Shown here: positions 22,191 to 33,165 of the stretch, piece by piece | How the letters are laid out: each line of letters opens with the position of its first letter | How positions within the stretch are numbered: position 1 is the stretch's first letter | Origin: Taxillus chinensis | Taxonomy: Eukaryota; Streptophyta; Magnoliopsida; Santalales; Loranthaceae | Assembly (NCBI GenBank): GCA_023512835.1 | Contig: CM042088.1 | Span: 14,314,078-14,378,077 of the forward strand | Reading direction: 5' to 3' | DNA length: 64,000 nucleotides | Position numbers and translations under genes: made by a program | The notes under the pieces: generated by a model | Database searches by the model: none | What the model was told of the DNA's origin: nothing | Seen by the model: only the letters and a program-made list of their open reading frames with translations

Positions 22191-23176
22191 TAATGTTGTT
22201 GTAGTCCAATATTATTAGTCAATTAAAATAGAACTGATAGGGTGTAATTGTAATTGTTGTCGGGTTTGACACTGTTGGTTGATTGTATTAATGTAGGTCT
22301 GGACCTGCTTTTGCTTGTTGGTATAGAGTTGTCATTTATGATACATTATATCTGGCTTGTTGATTGAAATGTTTTATATGGTTGATGTATTGAACGCTGG
22401 CTGTTAAAGCACTTTGTTTAATTTTTACATGAGGTGAATTTGGTGGTGGAGATAGTTGGGTTAACCGTGGGTCCCACATATGGCTGGTAAGAGGCCGTAG
22501 GTCCGCCATGTGGCCGATAACCCAAGTCCCATATGTGGCAGGTTGTCGTCAGAGACACTACGGGTCCCACATATGGCGGTCTAGTAGTAATTTGAATTCC
22601 TGAAAATGGTAGCGGGAATCCCGTGGATGGATGAATGGCCGATGTGAACCTCTAATGATGGAGATGTGTTATGATGTCTTGAAAATTTAATTGTGATGGA
22701 AGGTGACACTACCCTAGCACAAGCATACACTGATCATACAGACTTAGGAATTCATGTAATAGGGTACTGGAGATGGGGATCACCTACTGGGCACTCGTGC
22801 TCACCCTACTTTATTTATATTTTCTACAAGTTGTAAGGGATAGCCGTTGGAGCCATAGCAGAGCTGTCGGGACATCTTTATGTAGGGTTCATTTATGGAC
22901 TTATCCTTTACCTTTGATTATTTGGTCATTTCCTTTTTCCGGACTTGGGTCCGTGACAGTTGTACAAACTTGATTAGCTGGACTTCAATAACATTATTTG
23001 CAGACATGTTTATTAATGACTTGTATGTTGCATTAGATTATTTACAAGTACAATGCTACCCCCGTTGTAGTATTGTACAGTGTTGAATCAGTCACCAACC
23101 CCTCGACCCCTGGAGTGGGCGTGGGGAAGTCGCATACCTAGTCCTATGGGTTTCAGGGTTTAGGGGCGTGACAAGT

Positions 23177-23190
23177 TAATATCAGAGCTT
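23177..23190 (+). other. Degenerate primer binding site of B-1
   Basis: TTAATATCAGAGCT lies three bases after the LTR end. Compared with the initiator-tRNA-Met PBS, the two invariant Gs of TGG are now A, which are G-to-A changes fitting the general decay of this element. Confidence 0.8.
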
Positions 23191-23671
23191 GGTCTAGTGG
23201 ACCTAGGTTAGTGAGGGGTAGTTGATAGAAACTTAGAAGCTTCGAAGACTATAGGGAGGGCGCCTGATCAACGCAGTCCTTATACGTGTTCTGGGTTGAC
23301 TGAGGGTTCATCAGATCATCCTAGGAAGCATTTGGGTTGGGTGCATACATGTTGCGTGACTGTGTGCATATTAGGCACTAGAAATCATCTGCAAATGATG
23401 CTTTAATGATATGCTTGTATTGATTATATTATTGGCTATTTGTGGTTTGTTTTTCTTTGGTGATTAAATGTGCTTAATTGAAAATGCTATTATGCTGGTT
23501 TAAGCCTAAAAGGTTTAAGTGAATAACAACATAATTTGATGAATAGAATAAGGGGCTTAGAAACCTTATTATTGGTGTGGTGGACTTGGTTCTGCCTATT
23601 GGCTCAATTAATCTGGTTGTTTGACTAGTGCGCAGTAGTTAATAGATATTGTTGATATGTGTTGGTGCAAA
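23191..23671 (+). other. Untranslated leader of B-1
   Basis: Non-coding. Begins CTTGGTCTAGTGGACCTAGG, shared with the A-1 leader, and includes the GGGAGGGCGCCTGATCAACG block. Confidence 0.65.
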
Positions 23672-24772
23672 ATGGCACCCAAGACTAGGGCTCAAGGTCC
23701 AGCAGAGGAACTATCTATTCAGTCTGAATCGCAAGGAGAACAGAGTTCTCCAGTACCTGCCTTGGGTTCAGAGATTGCTGCTTAGATTGGGGCTCAAATA
23801 TTGAGCCAAATCCAGAGTGTCATGCAGGGCACCATGAGGGATGTGGCTAGAGAGGTGATACAGGAGGAACTGAGGAAGCAGCAGTAGCAGGAGGTTTTGG
23901 AGGAGAGCCAGCCACAGGTCACGGCAGCTCCGCCCGCAGTACCGATCGACTGGGCGAGTCGATTCCTGAAGCAGAAACCGACGAAGTTTGAGGCGAATAC
24001 GAGACCCGATGAGGCCGAGGAATGGATCAAATGGACAGAAGACATCTTCGAGTTGATCCAGGTGCCTGAAGAGGCTAAGGTCCGCTTAGCCACACATTTC
24101 CTAGTAGGTGGGGCCTGTAAGTGGTGGGACGCTGTGAAGCATGTTCACGAGAGCCCGATGGCATGGGAGGACTTCGTGGAGCTCTTCTAAGCAGAGTATT
24201 TCCCTCGCTCTGTGCAGAAGACGAGGCGACGAGAGTACTACACATTGGAGCAGGGCAGTCGGACTGTGACAGAGTATGTCACTGCTTTCACTGAGCTAGG
24301 GAGATTTGCCCCAAAGTCATGGAAGGTTGAGGCTAATAAGACCCAGGATTTCACTGATGGGCTAAGACCATCACTCAGGAGGGGACTGAACATGATGGAG
24401 TTGACCATGTACAGTGACGCGGTCAACAAAGCACTTATTAGAGAGCGGGACTTAAACCAAATCAGGACCCAGAGACCAGGGAGCTCAACAGGGCCTAGCC
24501 AAAAGAGGCCAAGAGAGGAGCAGTCTGAGGGACAGGGGGACAAGAGGCCGGTGCCCAAATTTTCACATTTAGGGAACTCAGGCAGCAGCTCTACCTCACG
24601 GTTTTTGGGGACATGTCAATCTTGTGGACTTCGGGGACACAAGGAGGCGGATTGTAGGCGGAAGAGTGGTAACCCACTCAAGTGCTTTCGATGTGGGGGA
24701 CTAGGACACAGGATAGGAGAGTGTCCTTCTGCCAGCTCAGCTAGTGTTGCGGGGCCTCATCGACCTCGTGAC
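23672..24772 (+). pseudogene. Gag of B-1
   Basis: Reads from ATG 23672 (MAPKTRAQG). Retrotransposon gag core at about 23950-24450 (WASRFLKQKPTKFE, ATHFLVGGACKWWDAV, YFPRSV, FTELGRFAP), then a basic linker and two CX2CX4HX4C zinc knuckles: CQSCGLRGHKEADC (about 24616-24657) and CFRCGGLGHRIGEC (about 24682-24723). In-frame stops occur at about 23785 (TAG), 23886 (TAG), 24188 (TAA) and 24773 (TAG). Where the context is glutamine-rich, CAG or CAA to T-stop changes explain them. Family role: particle assembly and RNA packaging. Confidence 0.9.
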
Positions 24773-27700
24773 TAGGGCCAGAGGAGCGGGGCTCCATACC
24801 AGAGACCAGCTCAGTCAGGGCAGTCGGTACAGGGACGGCCTGCTACACAGCAACCTCAGCGGGAGACCCAGGCTCAGAAGGGACAGAATGATCGAGCTAC
24901 GATGAGTCAGGCCAGCGGCAGTGCGCAGAAAGGGAGGAACTATGCTATCACTGACAGAGAGGCAGAAGTTCCACCAGTTAACGAGGCGGATCAGGGGCCA
25001 GCTGCGGTGAGAGGTACAATTTTGGTTTCATGCACTATTTATACTGTTTTGATTGATACTGGTGCTACACACTCGTTCATTGCACACTCCACTGTAGAGG
25101 GATTGGAGTTGGATTGTACCACCGTTGATCAGTCCCTTGTGGTTGATACACCCGTAAGGGGCCTGGTGGTGATTGATAGGGTCTGTTCGGGATGTGAGGT
25201 TACTCTCGGAGGTGTTGACCTCCGGTGTAACCTATTTGTGATGTACTTTAATGCCTTTGATGTGATTTTGGGTATGGACTGGTTGACCCGTGTGGAGGCA
25301 GTGATTGAATGTTATAGGCGACGAGTGACCTTCCTCACACCTGAGGGCACTCGAGGCACTTTTGTGGGTGAATGGTCAGATGATGCATGCAAATTGGGGC
25401 CTTTGAGGCAAGGATGGGGTGATGTAACCTATCAGTTAGCCAGTCTGACTCTAGTTGACCCTCAGCAGGAGAGTAAGGTGGTGTTACCCAAGGTGGTGGA
25501 TCAGTTTCCCGACGTGTTTCCCAAGGACTTGGTTGAATTACCACCAGAGAGAGAGTGGACTTCTGGATAAAGTTGCTACCCGGGATAGCGCCTATCAGAT
25601 TGGAAGCTTATAGGATGGCACCAGTTGAGCTTCGAGAGCTCAAGAGGCAAATAGACAATCTTTTGGCGTATGGTTTTATTAGACAGAGTAGTTCACCTTG
25701 GAGTGCTCCAGTGTTAGTCGCCAAAAAGGCGGATGGTTCACTTCGGTTGTGTATGACTACCAACGGTTGAACCAGGTGACAGTGAAGAACAGATACCCCC
25801 TACCGAAGATCGATGATTTGTTTGACCAGTTCAGGGGTGCCCGTTGGTTTTCCAAGATCAATTTGAGGTCTGGATACCACCAGCTATGGGTGTGGGAGTC
25901 GGACATTCCGAACATAGCCTTCAGTTGCAGATATGGCCATTATGAGTGGTTAGTGATGCCCTTTGGGCTTACTAATGCCCCAGCAGTATTTATGGGATTG
26001 ATGAATCAGATCTTTACACCTTACCTTGATTAGTTCGTGGTGGTCTTTATAGATGATATCTTGATTTACTCCCGAACAAAGAGCGAGCATGAGGAGCATT
26101 TACATGTGGTGTTGCAGACGTTGAGGGGCCATAGACTATACGCAAAATTCACGAAGTGTGACTTTTGGCTGCAGCGGGTGAAATTCTTAGGGCGCGTGGT
26201 ATCATCGGAGGGTATCACAGTGGATCCTGGTAAGATTGAGGCAGTGATGTCATGGAAGCGCCCAACGAATGTCTTTGAGATCCGGAGTTTTCTAGGGTTG
26301 GCCGATTATTACAGGAAGTTTGTAAAGAACTTCTCCCGTTTAGCTGCACCGATGACTAACTTAGCCCGAAAGGGGGTGCAGTTTGACTGGTTGGATGCTT
26401 GTGAGGAGGCTTTCAGTCAGCTGAAGGCCAGATTGACTTCAGCACCTATCCTGGTCCTACCATAGGAGGGTGTACCCTATGAGGTCTATTGTGATGCCTC
26501 TAATGTTGGATTAGGTTGTGTGCTCATGCAGGAAGGACGGGTAATTGCTTATGGTTCCCGTCAGTTGAGGACCCATGAGAAGAACTACCCTATGCACGAT
26601 TTAGAGCTACTTGCAGTGATCTTTGCATTGAAGAGTTGGCAGCACTATCTCCTTGGGGAGAAGTTTGTAGTATATACTGACCACAAGAGTTTGCAGTACA
26701 TCTTCTCTCAGAGGGATCTGAATCTCAGGCAGAGGCGTTGGGTAGAGTATATGCAGCAGTTCTAGTTCGATCTTCAGTATACACCCGGGAAGGGGAATGT
26801 AGTAGCTGATGCCTTGAGCCAGAAGAGTCAGGCCACGATGGCCCTCTGTGCTGTCAAGGAGTGGGAGATGATGGGGCAACTAGCTGCTCTGAGGTTACAA
26901 CCAGTGCAGGGAGTAGTGCAGGGTATGCTGAGTGCGGTTATAGCAGTGCCTGAGTTGCGACGTTAGGTTACTGAGGGCCAGTTGGGGGATGTGGAGTGTG
27001 AGGTCCTTCGAGATCAGATTCAGATCGCCGTACTTCCCACGGATTGGACGAAGGATTCTGACCATGTGTTGCGCTATCGAGGTCGGTTGATTGTTCCATC
27101 TTCTCTCCAGGAGGCAGTTTTGCGGGAATTTCATCACTCTCGTCTGGCTGTTCATCCTGGGGGAACGAAGATGTACCATGTTATACGGCAACAGTTCTGG
27201 TGGTCGGGCCTTAAGAAAGCCATTGCGGAGTTTGTTCGACGGTGCTTGACATGCTAGCAGGTCAAGGCCAAACATTTGTGGTCTGCCGGTCAGTTGCAAT
27301 CGTTACCTGTGCCGGAGTGGAAGTGGGATCATGTGACTATGGACTTCGTCATAGGGCTTCCTCATTCTAGAGGTCATGATGCTATTTGGGTTGTTGTGGA
27401 CCGTTTGACGAAATCTGCCCACTTTATTCCGATTCATGAGACCGATCCAGTCCGGATCTTAGGACAGCGTTATATCGACGTGGTAGTACGGTTACATGGT
27501 GTGCCATTATCGATCGTCTCTGATAGGGATGCTCGGTTCACTTCACAGTTTTGGCGGCAGTTACAGCATGTATTGGGAACCCGAGTGAACTTGAGTACAG
27601 CTTACCACCCTCAGACAGATGGCCAGTCCAAGCGCACTATTCAGATTCTCGAGGATATGCTTCGTGCTTGTGTGTTGGATTTTGGAGGTTGTTGAGAGGC

Positions 27701-28388
27701 TCATCTTCCCTTGGTAGAGTTTTCCTACAATAACAGCTATCAGGCTACGATAGGGATGGCGCCATATGAGGCATTGTATGGGCGACCTTGTCGCTCCCCC
27801 CTGTGTTGGGCCCAGGCAGGGGAGGCAATTGTTTTAGGTCCCGATATGGTTCAGGAGACTACCGAGTTGGTTCAGTTGATCCGACAGGGGATGTTGACAG
27901 CCCAGAGTCGACAGAAATCATATGCTGATAGGCGGCGGCGACCGCTACAGTTTGTCGTAGGGGATCACGTCTTCTTACGAGTCTCACCACGATGGGAGCA
28001 TAGACGGTTTGGGCGAGGGTCCAAACTCTCACCTCGATTTGTGGGTCCTTTTCTTATTATTGCTGTTGTGGGACCGGTTGCCTATCGATTGGAGTTACCA
28101 CCCGAGTTGGCTCGTGTTCATGATGTTTTCCATGTCTCCCAGTTGCGAAGATATTACCCAGATCCTTCCTATGTTCTTGATTGGCGTGAGATAGAGCTAG
28201 CTGATGATGGTTTCGTTGTAGAGGCACCAGTTCAGATTTTAGACCGGTGGGAGCAGATCTTGCGAGGCAAGACGATTCCGTTGGTCCGAGTTTTGTGGTG
28301 CCACCATAATATGGAGGAGCAGACTTGGGAGCGGGAGAGTCAGATGCGTGCTCTTCACCCCGAGCTGTTCGAGGATGAACAGTCCTAA
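24773..28388 (+). pseudogene. Pol of B-1: protease, RT, RNase H, integrase, chromodomain
   Basis: Domains left to right: aspartic protease (VLIDTGATHSFI at about 25050, VILGMDWL at about 25262), reverse transcriptase (25560-26160: [51 protein letters not shown] near 26045), RNase H (about 26480-26760: [29 protein letters not shown]), integrase (about 27100-27760: [44 protein letters not shown]), and a chromodomain-like C-terminus (HDVFHVSQL ... VQILDRWEQILRGKTIPLVRVLW) ending FEDEQS at 28388. There are at least seven nonsense codons, mostly TAG, and frameshifts near 25555 and 25755. Domain order and tail fit a Tekay/Del-type chromovirus. Confidence 0.93.
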
Positions 28389-28642
28389 GGTGGGGAGGAT
28401 GTCAAGATCTTTATCATACATTAAGGTAGTTAACCTTGTTGTTTGTTTGTTGTGTTTATGGTTGTTAATATCTTTGGGTTGCGTGTGAATTGTTGTGCTG
28501 TTGGTTACCTTGTTTGTGGGCATTGTTTTGTCTATCATGTTAATTAGAGCTAAGTTGTGCATACTTTTGTTAGCCGGGGTAGTGCTACCTCGTAGTGGAT
28601 GACTTGTCTTTTCGGTGACGAAAAGTCCTAAGGTGGGGAGGA
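28389..28642 (+). other. Pol-to-LTR spacer of B-1 with duplicated polypurine module
   Basis: The pol end plus purine tract (FEDEQS-stop then AAGGTGGGGAGGATGT, 28368-28401) is repeated 243 bases later as FGDEKS-stop plus AAGGTGGGGAGGATGT (28611-28646). The second copy directly abuts the 3' LTR and is therefore the functional polypurine tract. Confidence 0.85.
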
Positions 28643-28929
28643 TGTAAAGGCCCGTACCTATGTGAGATTGGAAGTTAGGCCCGAATAGGGTTTGGAATAT
28701 TTCTTCGACAACGTGACCTTAGCGCGAGCGTTGAGTTATTATTAATATTATTTTAATATCTGAAATTTATTGGTGTGCATTATTATTAATTATTATTACT
28801 TTAATATTTTGAGTTATTCCTATAGTTGAGAATTTTATTATGGGATTTTGATTGTTACCGTAGATATTTTAATATTTAGACTATAAATATTAATTATAAC
28901 ATTATTATTATTATTATTGTTATTAATCA

Positions 28930-28994
<65 letters not shown>

Positions 28995-29646
28995 TATTAA
29001 TATTATGAATCAATTAATATATATATAGGTATAAATAGAGGGGAACCTTGGGTAAAACCCTACGTTTATTGTGCGTGCGCAGTTTGGTAAGGAAGAGCAG
29101 TGAATTGAAGCCATCGTGTTCTTGACCTTCCGAGTTTGAATCAGGTAGGTGTTTTTTTGATTATCTGTTATCTTATTGCATAAACACAGACGGATAGAGT
29201 TAGTATATGTTAATTCTTTATGGGTCTAAACACACGTTCAATTGTTTTGTTACACTCGACAATTTGTATCTCATGTCTCGTGCTTGTTGTGTCGTATCAA
29301 GGGTGTCATAGCGCCGTTGGATGGAGGCGTTACCGACGTCGGCTTCAGGCGGCGTCGAGGGTGTCGGTTCAAGCGTCATGGCCGGACTTTCGAGTCCTCG
29401 TGCACCGTGCGAATGTGTTGGAAGGGAAGAGCGGGAGTGGGCGTTGGCGTTGGAGTCTGCGCGGAAGAGCGGGCGATAGCGCTGGCATCAACGCGGAGGA
29501 GAGGGAGCGCGCGCCGCTATCTGCGCGCTGGCGTGGAGAAGGAAAAGGGGGGCGGGGCATCGCCTGATGCCACTGCCCGCGCGGGGCCACCAACCCTATC
29601 GTTGGTGGGTGGGCGTGCACGCGCGTGAGTGTACATTATATATATT

Positions 29647-29693
<47 letters not shown>

Positions 29694-32600
29694 TAAATAA
29701 ATAAATTAATTAATAAATAGATGAAAAAAATATATTGGTCTGATAATTAAGTATATGTATAAATATATATATATATATATATGTCTGTGTGTATACATAT
29801 ATATATATATATTAATGTTGTTGTAGTCCAATATTATTAGTTAATTAAAATAGAACTGATAGGGTGTAATTGTAATTGTTGTTGGGTTTGACACTGTTGG
29901 TTGATTGTATTAATGTAGGTCTGGACCTGCTTTTGCTTGTTGGTATAGAGTTGTCAGTTATGGTACATTATATCTGGCTTGTTGATTGAAATGTTTTGTA
30001 TGGTTGATGTATTGAACGCTGGCTGTTAAAGCACTTTGTTTAATTTTTACATGAGGTGAATTTGGTGGTGGAGATAGTTGGGTTAACCGTGGGTCCCACA
30101 TAGGGCTGGTAAGAGGCCGTAGGTCCGCCATGTGGCCAGTGACCCAAGTCCCATATGTGGCAGGTTGTCGTCAAAGACCCCACGGGTCCCACATATGGTC
30201 TGTCTAGTAGTAACTTGAATTCCTGGAGATAGTATCGGGAATTGTAAAGACTCGTATTTGGGTAGTCTTGAGCGATAGCCATTCTATGAGAATGTAACTA
30301 TCTGGACGGTAGTGTAGTCGTCGATGTGAGCATTTTGACTGTACTTGGGCCCAATTTCGAGTCGGGGCCCCGTTTGACCCGATTGTTGACTTTTTGGGGG
30401 TTTATTGGTTGACTTTGCGTTTGGGCGGTCATTTGGGTGTAATAATATCTGTTTAGTGTTGTGCTCGTCATTTCGAGCATTTTGACTGTAATTTGACTCA
30501 ATTTGGAGTTCGGGACCTTGGAGGTCAATTATTGACTGGGTCAATGGTTGACTAAGTCAGTTGACTGGCAGAAATATAAATAGCAGAAAAAAAAAGAAGC
30601 TTTCACTTTACGTTTTACGTTTGTGCGTTTGAGAGAGAGAGCTTGGAGGCCTTGGCGGTTTGGGGCGATTTGGGTTCGTAGAGCTCAAAGATTCACTTCA
30701 AGTAGGTGTCCTTGAACTTCTTATCCCTCTCTTGTTTTGGATCTGCACGAATTTATCATGGTTTATGAAATTGAGCATGAACCCTAGAATTTGGGGAAAT
30801 CCAATTTTGGGTTAGATCTAATGGTTTAGCATAAGATCTGTGGTTAATAACTGTTTTATATCATTGTGGATATATGTTTCTGTGATTTTGGGGTTGATTA
30901 ACTGTGTTTTTCATGAGGGTTGATAAGTCAACCATGGAAATCTGGGTTTAGATCTAGATTTCTGGAAATCTAGAATTTTATATGTGTTTCTGTTGTTTCT
31001 GCGCGATTTAGAGGCATTCTGGACGCGTTTTGAGGTAGATATCGTAGTTTGTTGCGAAACAGGAGTGTTAGTGAGCGTCTGGGAGTTTCTGGGCGCATTC
31101 CAGACGAAGAACATGCAAAAACGACGATGAACAGTACCCTGGGCGCGTTACTGGGTCGAATTAACGAAAATCCGAAGTTCTGGGTCGTAGGGTCGTAGTT
31201 CGTAAACCCGTAGTTCGTAGGTTCGAAGGTTCGTAGTTCGTAGTCCGAAGGTTGAAGATCGAAGACCCGCTTCGAGTCTTCGAGGTGCGCTATGCAACTA
31301 CGAGTCACAGCTCCAGCTATGAGTCTCCGAGGCGCGCTGCAGTCCCGCGCTATGAGTCGCAGTCCTGAAGCTATGAGGCAGGCTGTTCTGCAGCTTCGAG
31401 CCAGTGCAACTGCAACTGGACTGGACCATTTACATTGTAACCCACACCCATCAAGTATTATACGTAAGTTACAATGTAAATAACGAAATACCCCCCATTT
31501 GGATTCAAAGAAAAATACTAGAAAAATTAATTCCCACTCTTTCAAAATGTGAAAATTGGGATTTAGTGTAAAATCTCGGAAAAACCCAAAAGTTCGTAGT
31601 GGTGAATTTTTGGAAAGTGGGGTTAGACATCTCAGAAAAATCCCCAAAAATCAGATTATCTTATTTATGATATGGGAACCCAATGCCGGGACTTTTGATT
31701 TCAAGAAAATAGCTGCTGTGGGTACTTCCTTCATAAATCAAGGATTGAGGATTTACTTGTGAAGACTGGCTACAGTTCCAAAGAAAATGTTAAGAATGAC
31801 ATGCCATACTAATGTTAGTATGTTAGTGTGAGGTATTGGGGCATGGACTCCGTGACTTGTTTGGGTTCTCACCGTGATGCACTGATGGTGCTATGTGGTT
31901 GACGTGGCAGGCATATGCATTGATGGCAGGCCTGTGTGGCGACTGTGGCCGGGCATATTGCGCTGTGGACAGGCTAAGGCCTGAGTTAAGCCGTTGAGCT
32001 CGTGAAGCTAGGGTTGAGTGCCCTGAGCTGGGATCCCATGGGGGATCGTGGACAAGTTGTCCTATGTGGGCAGGTTGAGTCCTGATGTTTGTTTGCAGGC
32101 TGAGTCCTGATGATTGTGCACACTACACGGTGCACGAGTACACTGAGCATATAGTATAGACTTATATATGTTACATGATGTGGAGTTTTGGGGTCACCTA
32201 CTGAGCTTGTCGCTCACCCCTACTTGTTGTTTACCCTTTTCAGGTGTGACCGAGACTAGTGGAGAACTTTCTTCCAGGAGGACGCCCACTACTCTGATGT
32301 ATGATACAGTTATATTCTATATTGTTTTATGTGATATCCCCAACATGGGTCCGTGGACAGTTGTATTTGCATACTGTATGATGTAATGTCTATATGACTG
32401 TTTGACTCATTGTATGCATGATGATATATGGGAAAGTACAGGATTACCCTTGATGTATGACTGTACAGGGATGCATATTTGAGACAGCACCCACAGAGTA
32501 GTCTCCATTGGTGCTAGTCACCAACCCCTTGACCTATCGGGTGCGGGCAAGGGGAAGTCATGTACCCAGTTCCGGGTTCCCTGGAATTCGGGGGCGTGAC

Positions 32601-33160
32601 AGGAATCCCGTGGATGGATGAATGGCCGATGTGAACCTCTAATGATGGAAATGTGTTATGATGTCTTGAAAATTTAATTGTGATGGAAGGTAACACTACC
32701 CTAGCACAAGCATACACTGATCATATAGACTTAGGAATTCATGTAATAGGGTACTGGAGATCGGGATCACCTACTGGGCACTCGTGCTCACCCTACTTTA
32801 TTTATATTTTCTATAGGTTGTAGGGGATAGCCGTTGGAGCCATAGCAGAGCTGTCGGGACATCTTTATGTAGGGTTCATTTATGGACTTATCCTTTACCT
32901 TTGATTATTTGGTCATTTCCTTTTTCCGGACTTGGATCCGTGACAGTTGTACAAACTTGATTAGCTGGACTTCAGTAACATTATTTGTAGACATGTTTAT
33001 TAATGACTTGTATATTGCATTGGATTATTTACAAGTACAATGCTACCCCCGTTGTAGTATTGTACAGTGTTGAATCAGTCACCAACCCCTCGACCCCTGG
33101 AGTGGGCGTGGGGAAGTCGCGTACCTAGTCCTGTGGGTTTCAGGGTTTAGGGGCGTGACA
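28643..33160 (+). mobile_element. 3' LTR of B-1, split by a solo LTR
   Basis: LTR sequence at 28643-30242 and 32607-33160. Without the insertion and one copy of its duplication it is 2154 bp, close to the 2183-bp 5' LTR. Donor GTAGGTGTT at 29145; acceptor CTATAG ends at 32816. Ends GGGGCGTGACA at 33160, followed by CGAAC, the B-1 target duplication. Confidence 0.93.
30243..32601 (+). mobile_element. Solo family A LTR inside the 3' LTR of B-1
   Basis: 2359-bp LTR starting TGTAAAGACTCG and ending GGGGGCGTGACA, with no internal region and a perfect 5-bp duplication GGAAT (30238-30242 and 32602-32606). The uninterrupted sequence exists in the B-1 5' LTR at about 22615. A solo LTR with intact TSD is the classic product of recombination between the two LTRs of one element. 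It has a donor (GT at 30702) and acceptor (TTTTCAG ending 32243) like the other family A LTRs, but lacks the TCGAGCAG array. Confidence 0.95.
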
Positions 33161-33165
33161 CGAAC

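Larger units (their letters stand above)
20991..23173 (+). mobile_element. 5' LTR of B-1
   Basis: 2183-bp LTR, TGTAAAGGCC ... GGGGCGTGACA. It holds an AT-rich trinucleotide stretch (about 21080-21370), TATA-like ATATATATAGG with a leader from about 21380, donor GTAGGTGTTC at 21496, a GC-rich island with spurious ORFs (21650-22010), TG and AT microsatellites (22020-22190), and the acceptor region near 22830, where the 3' copy reads CTATAG but this copy reads CTACAAG. Confidence 0.93.
20991..33160 (+). mobile_element. Element B-1: complete family B Ty3/Gypsy chromovirus-like retrotransposon
   Basis: Bounded by LTRs 20991-23173 and 28643-33160 and by a perfect 5-bp duplication CGAAC (20986-20990 and 33161-33165). 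Internal order: PBS, leader, gag, protease, RT, RNase H, integrase, chromodomain-like tail, polypurine tract. The 3' LTR is enlarged by a 2359-bp solo family A LTR. All major domains are present but inactivated by stops and at least two single-base frameshifts, so it is an autonomous-type element that is no longer coding-competent. Confidence 0.95.

Noticed and set aside
30970..31647. 225-codon minus-strand ORF
   Set aside because: It lies within the solo family A LTR, antisense, with composition driven by the GTTCGTAG repeats, and is not kept in A-1 or A-2.
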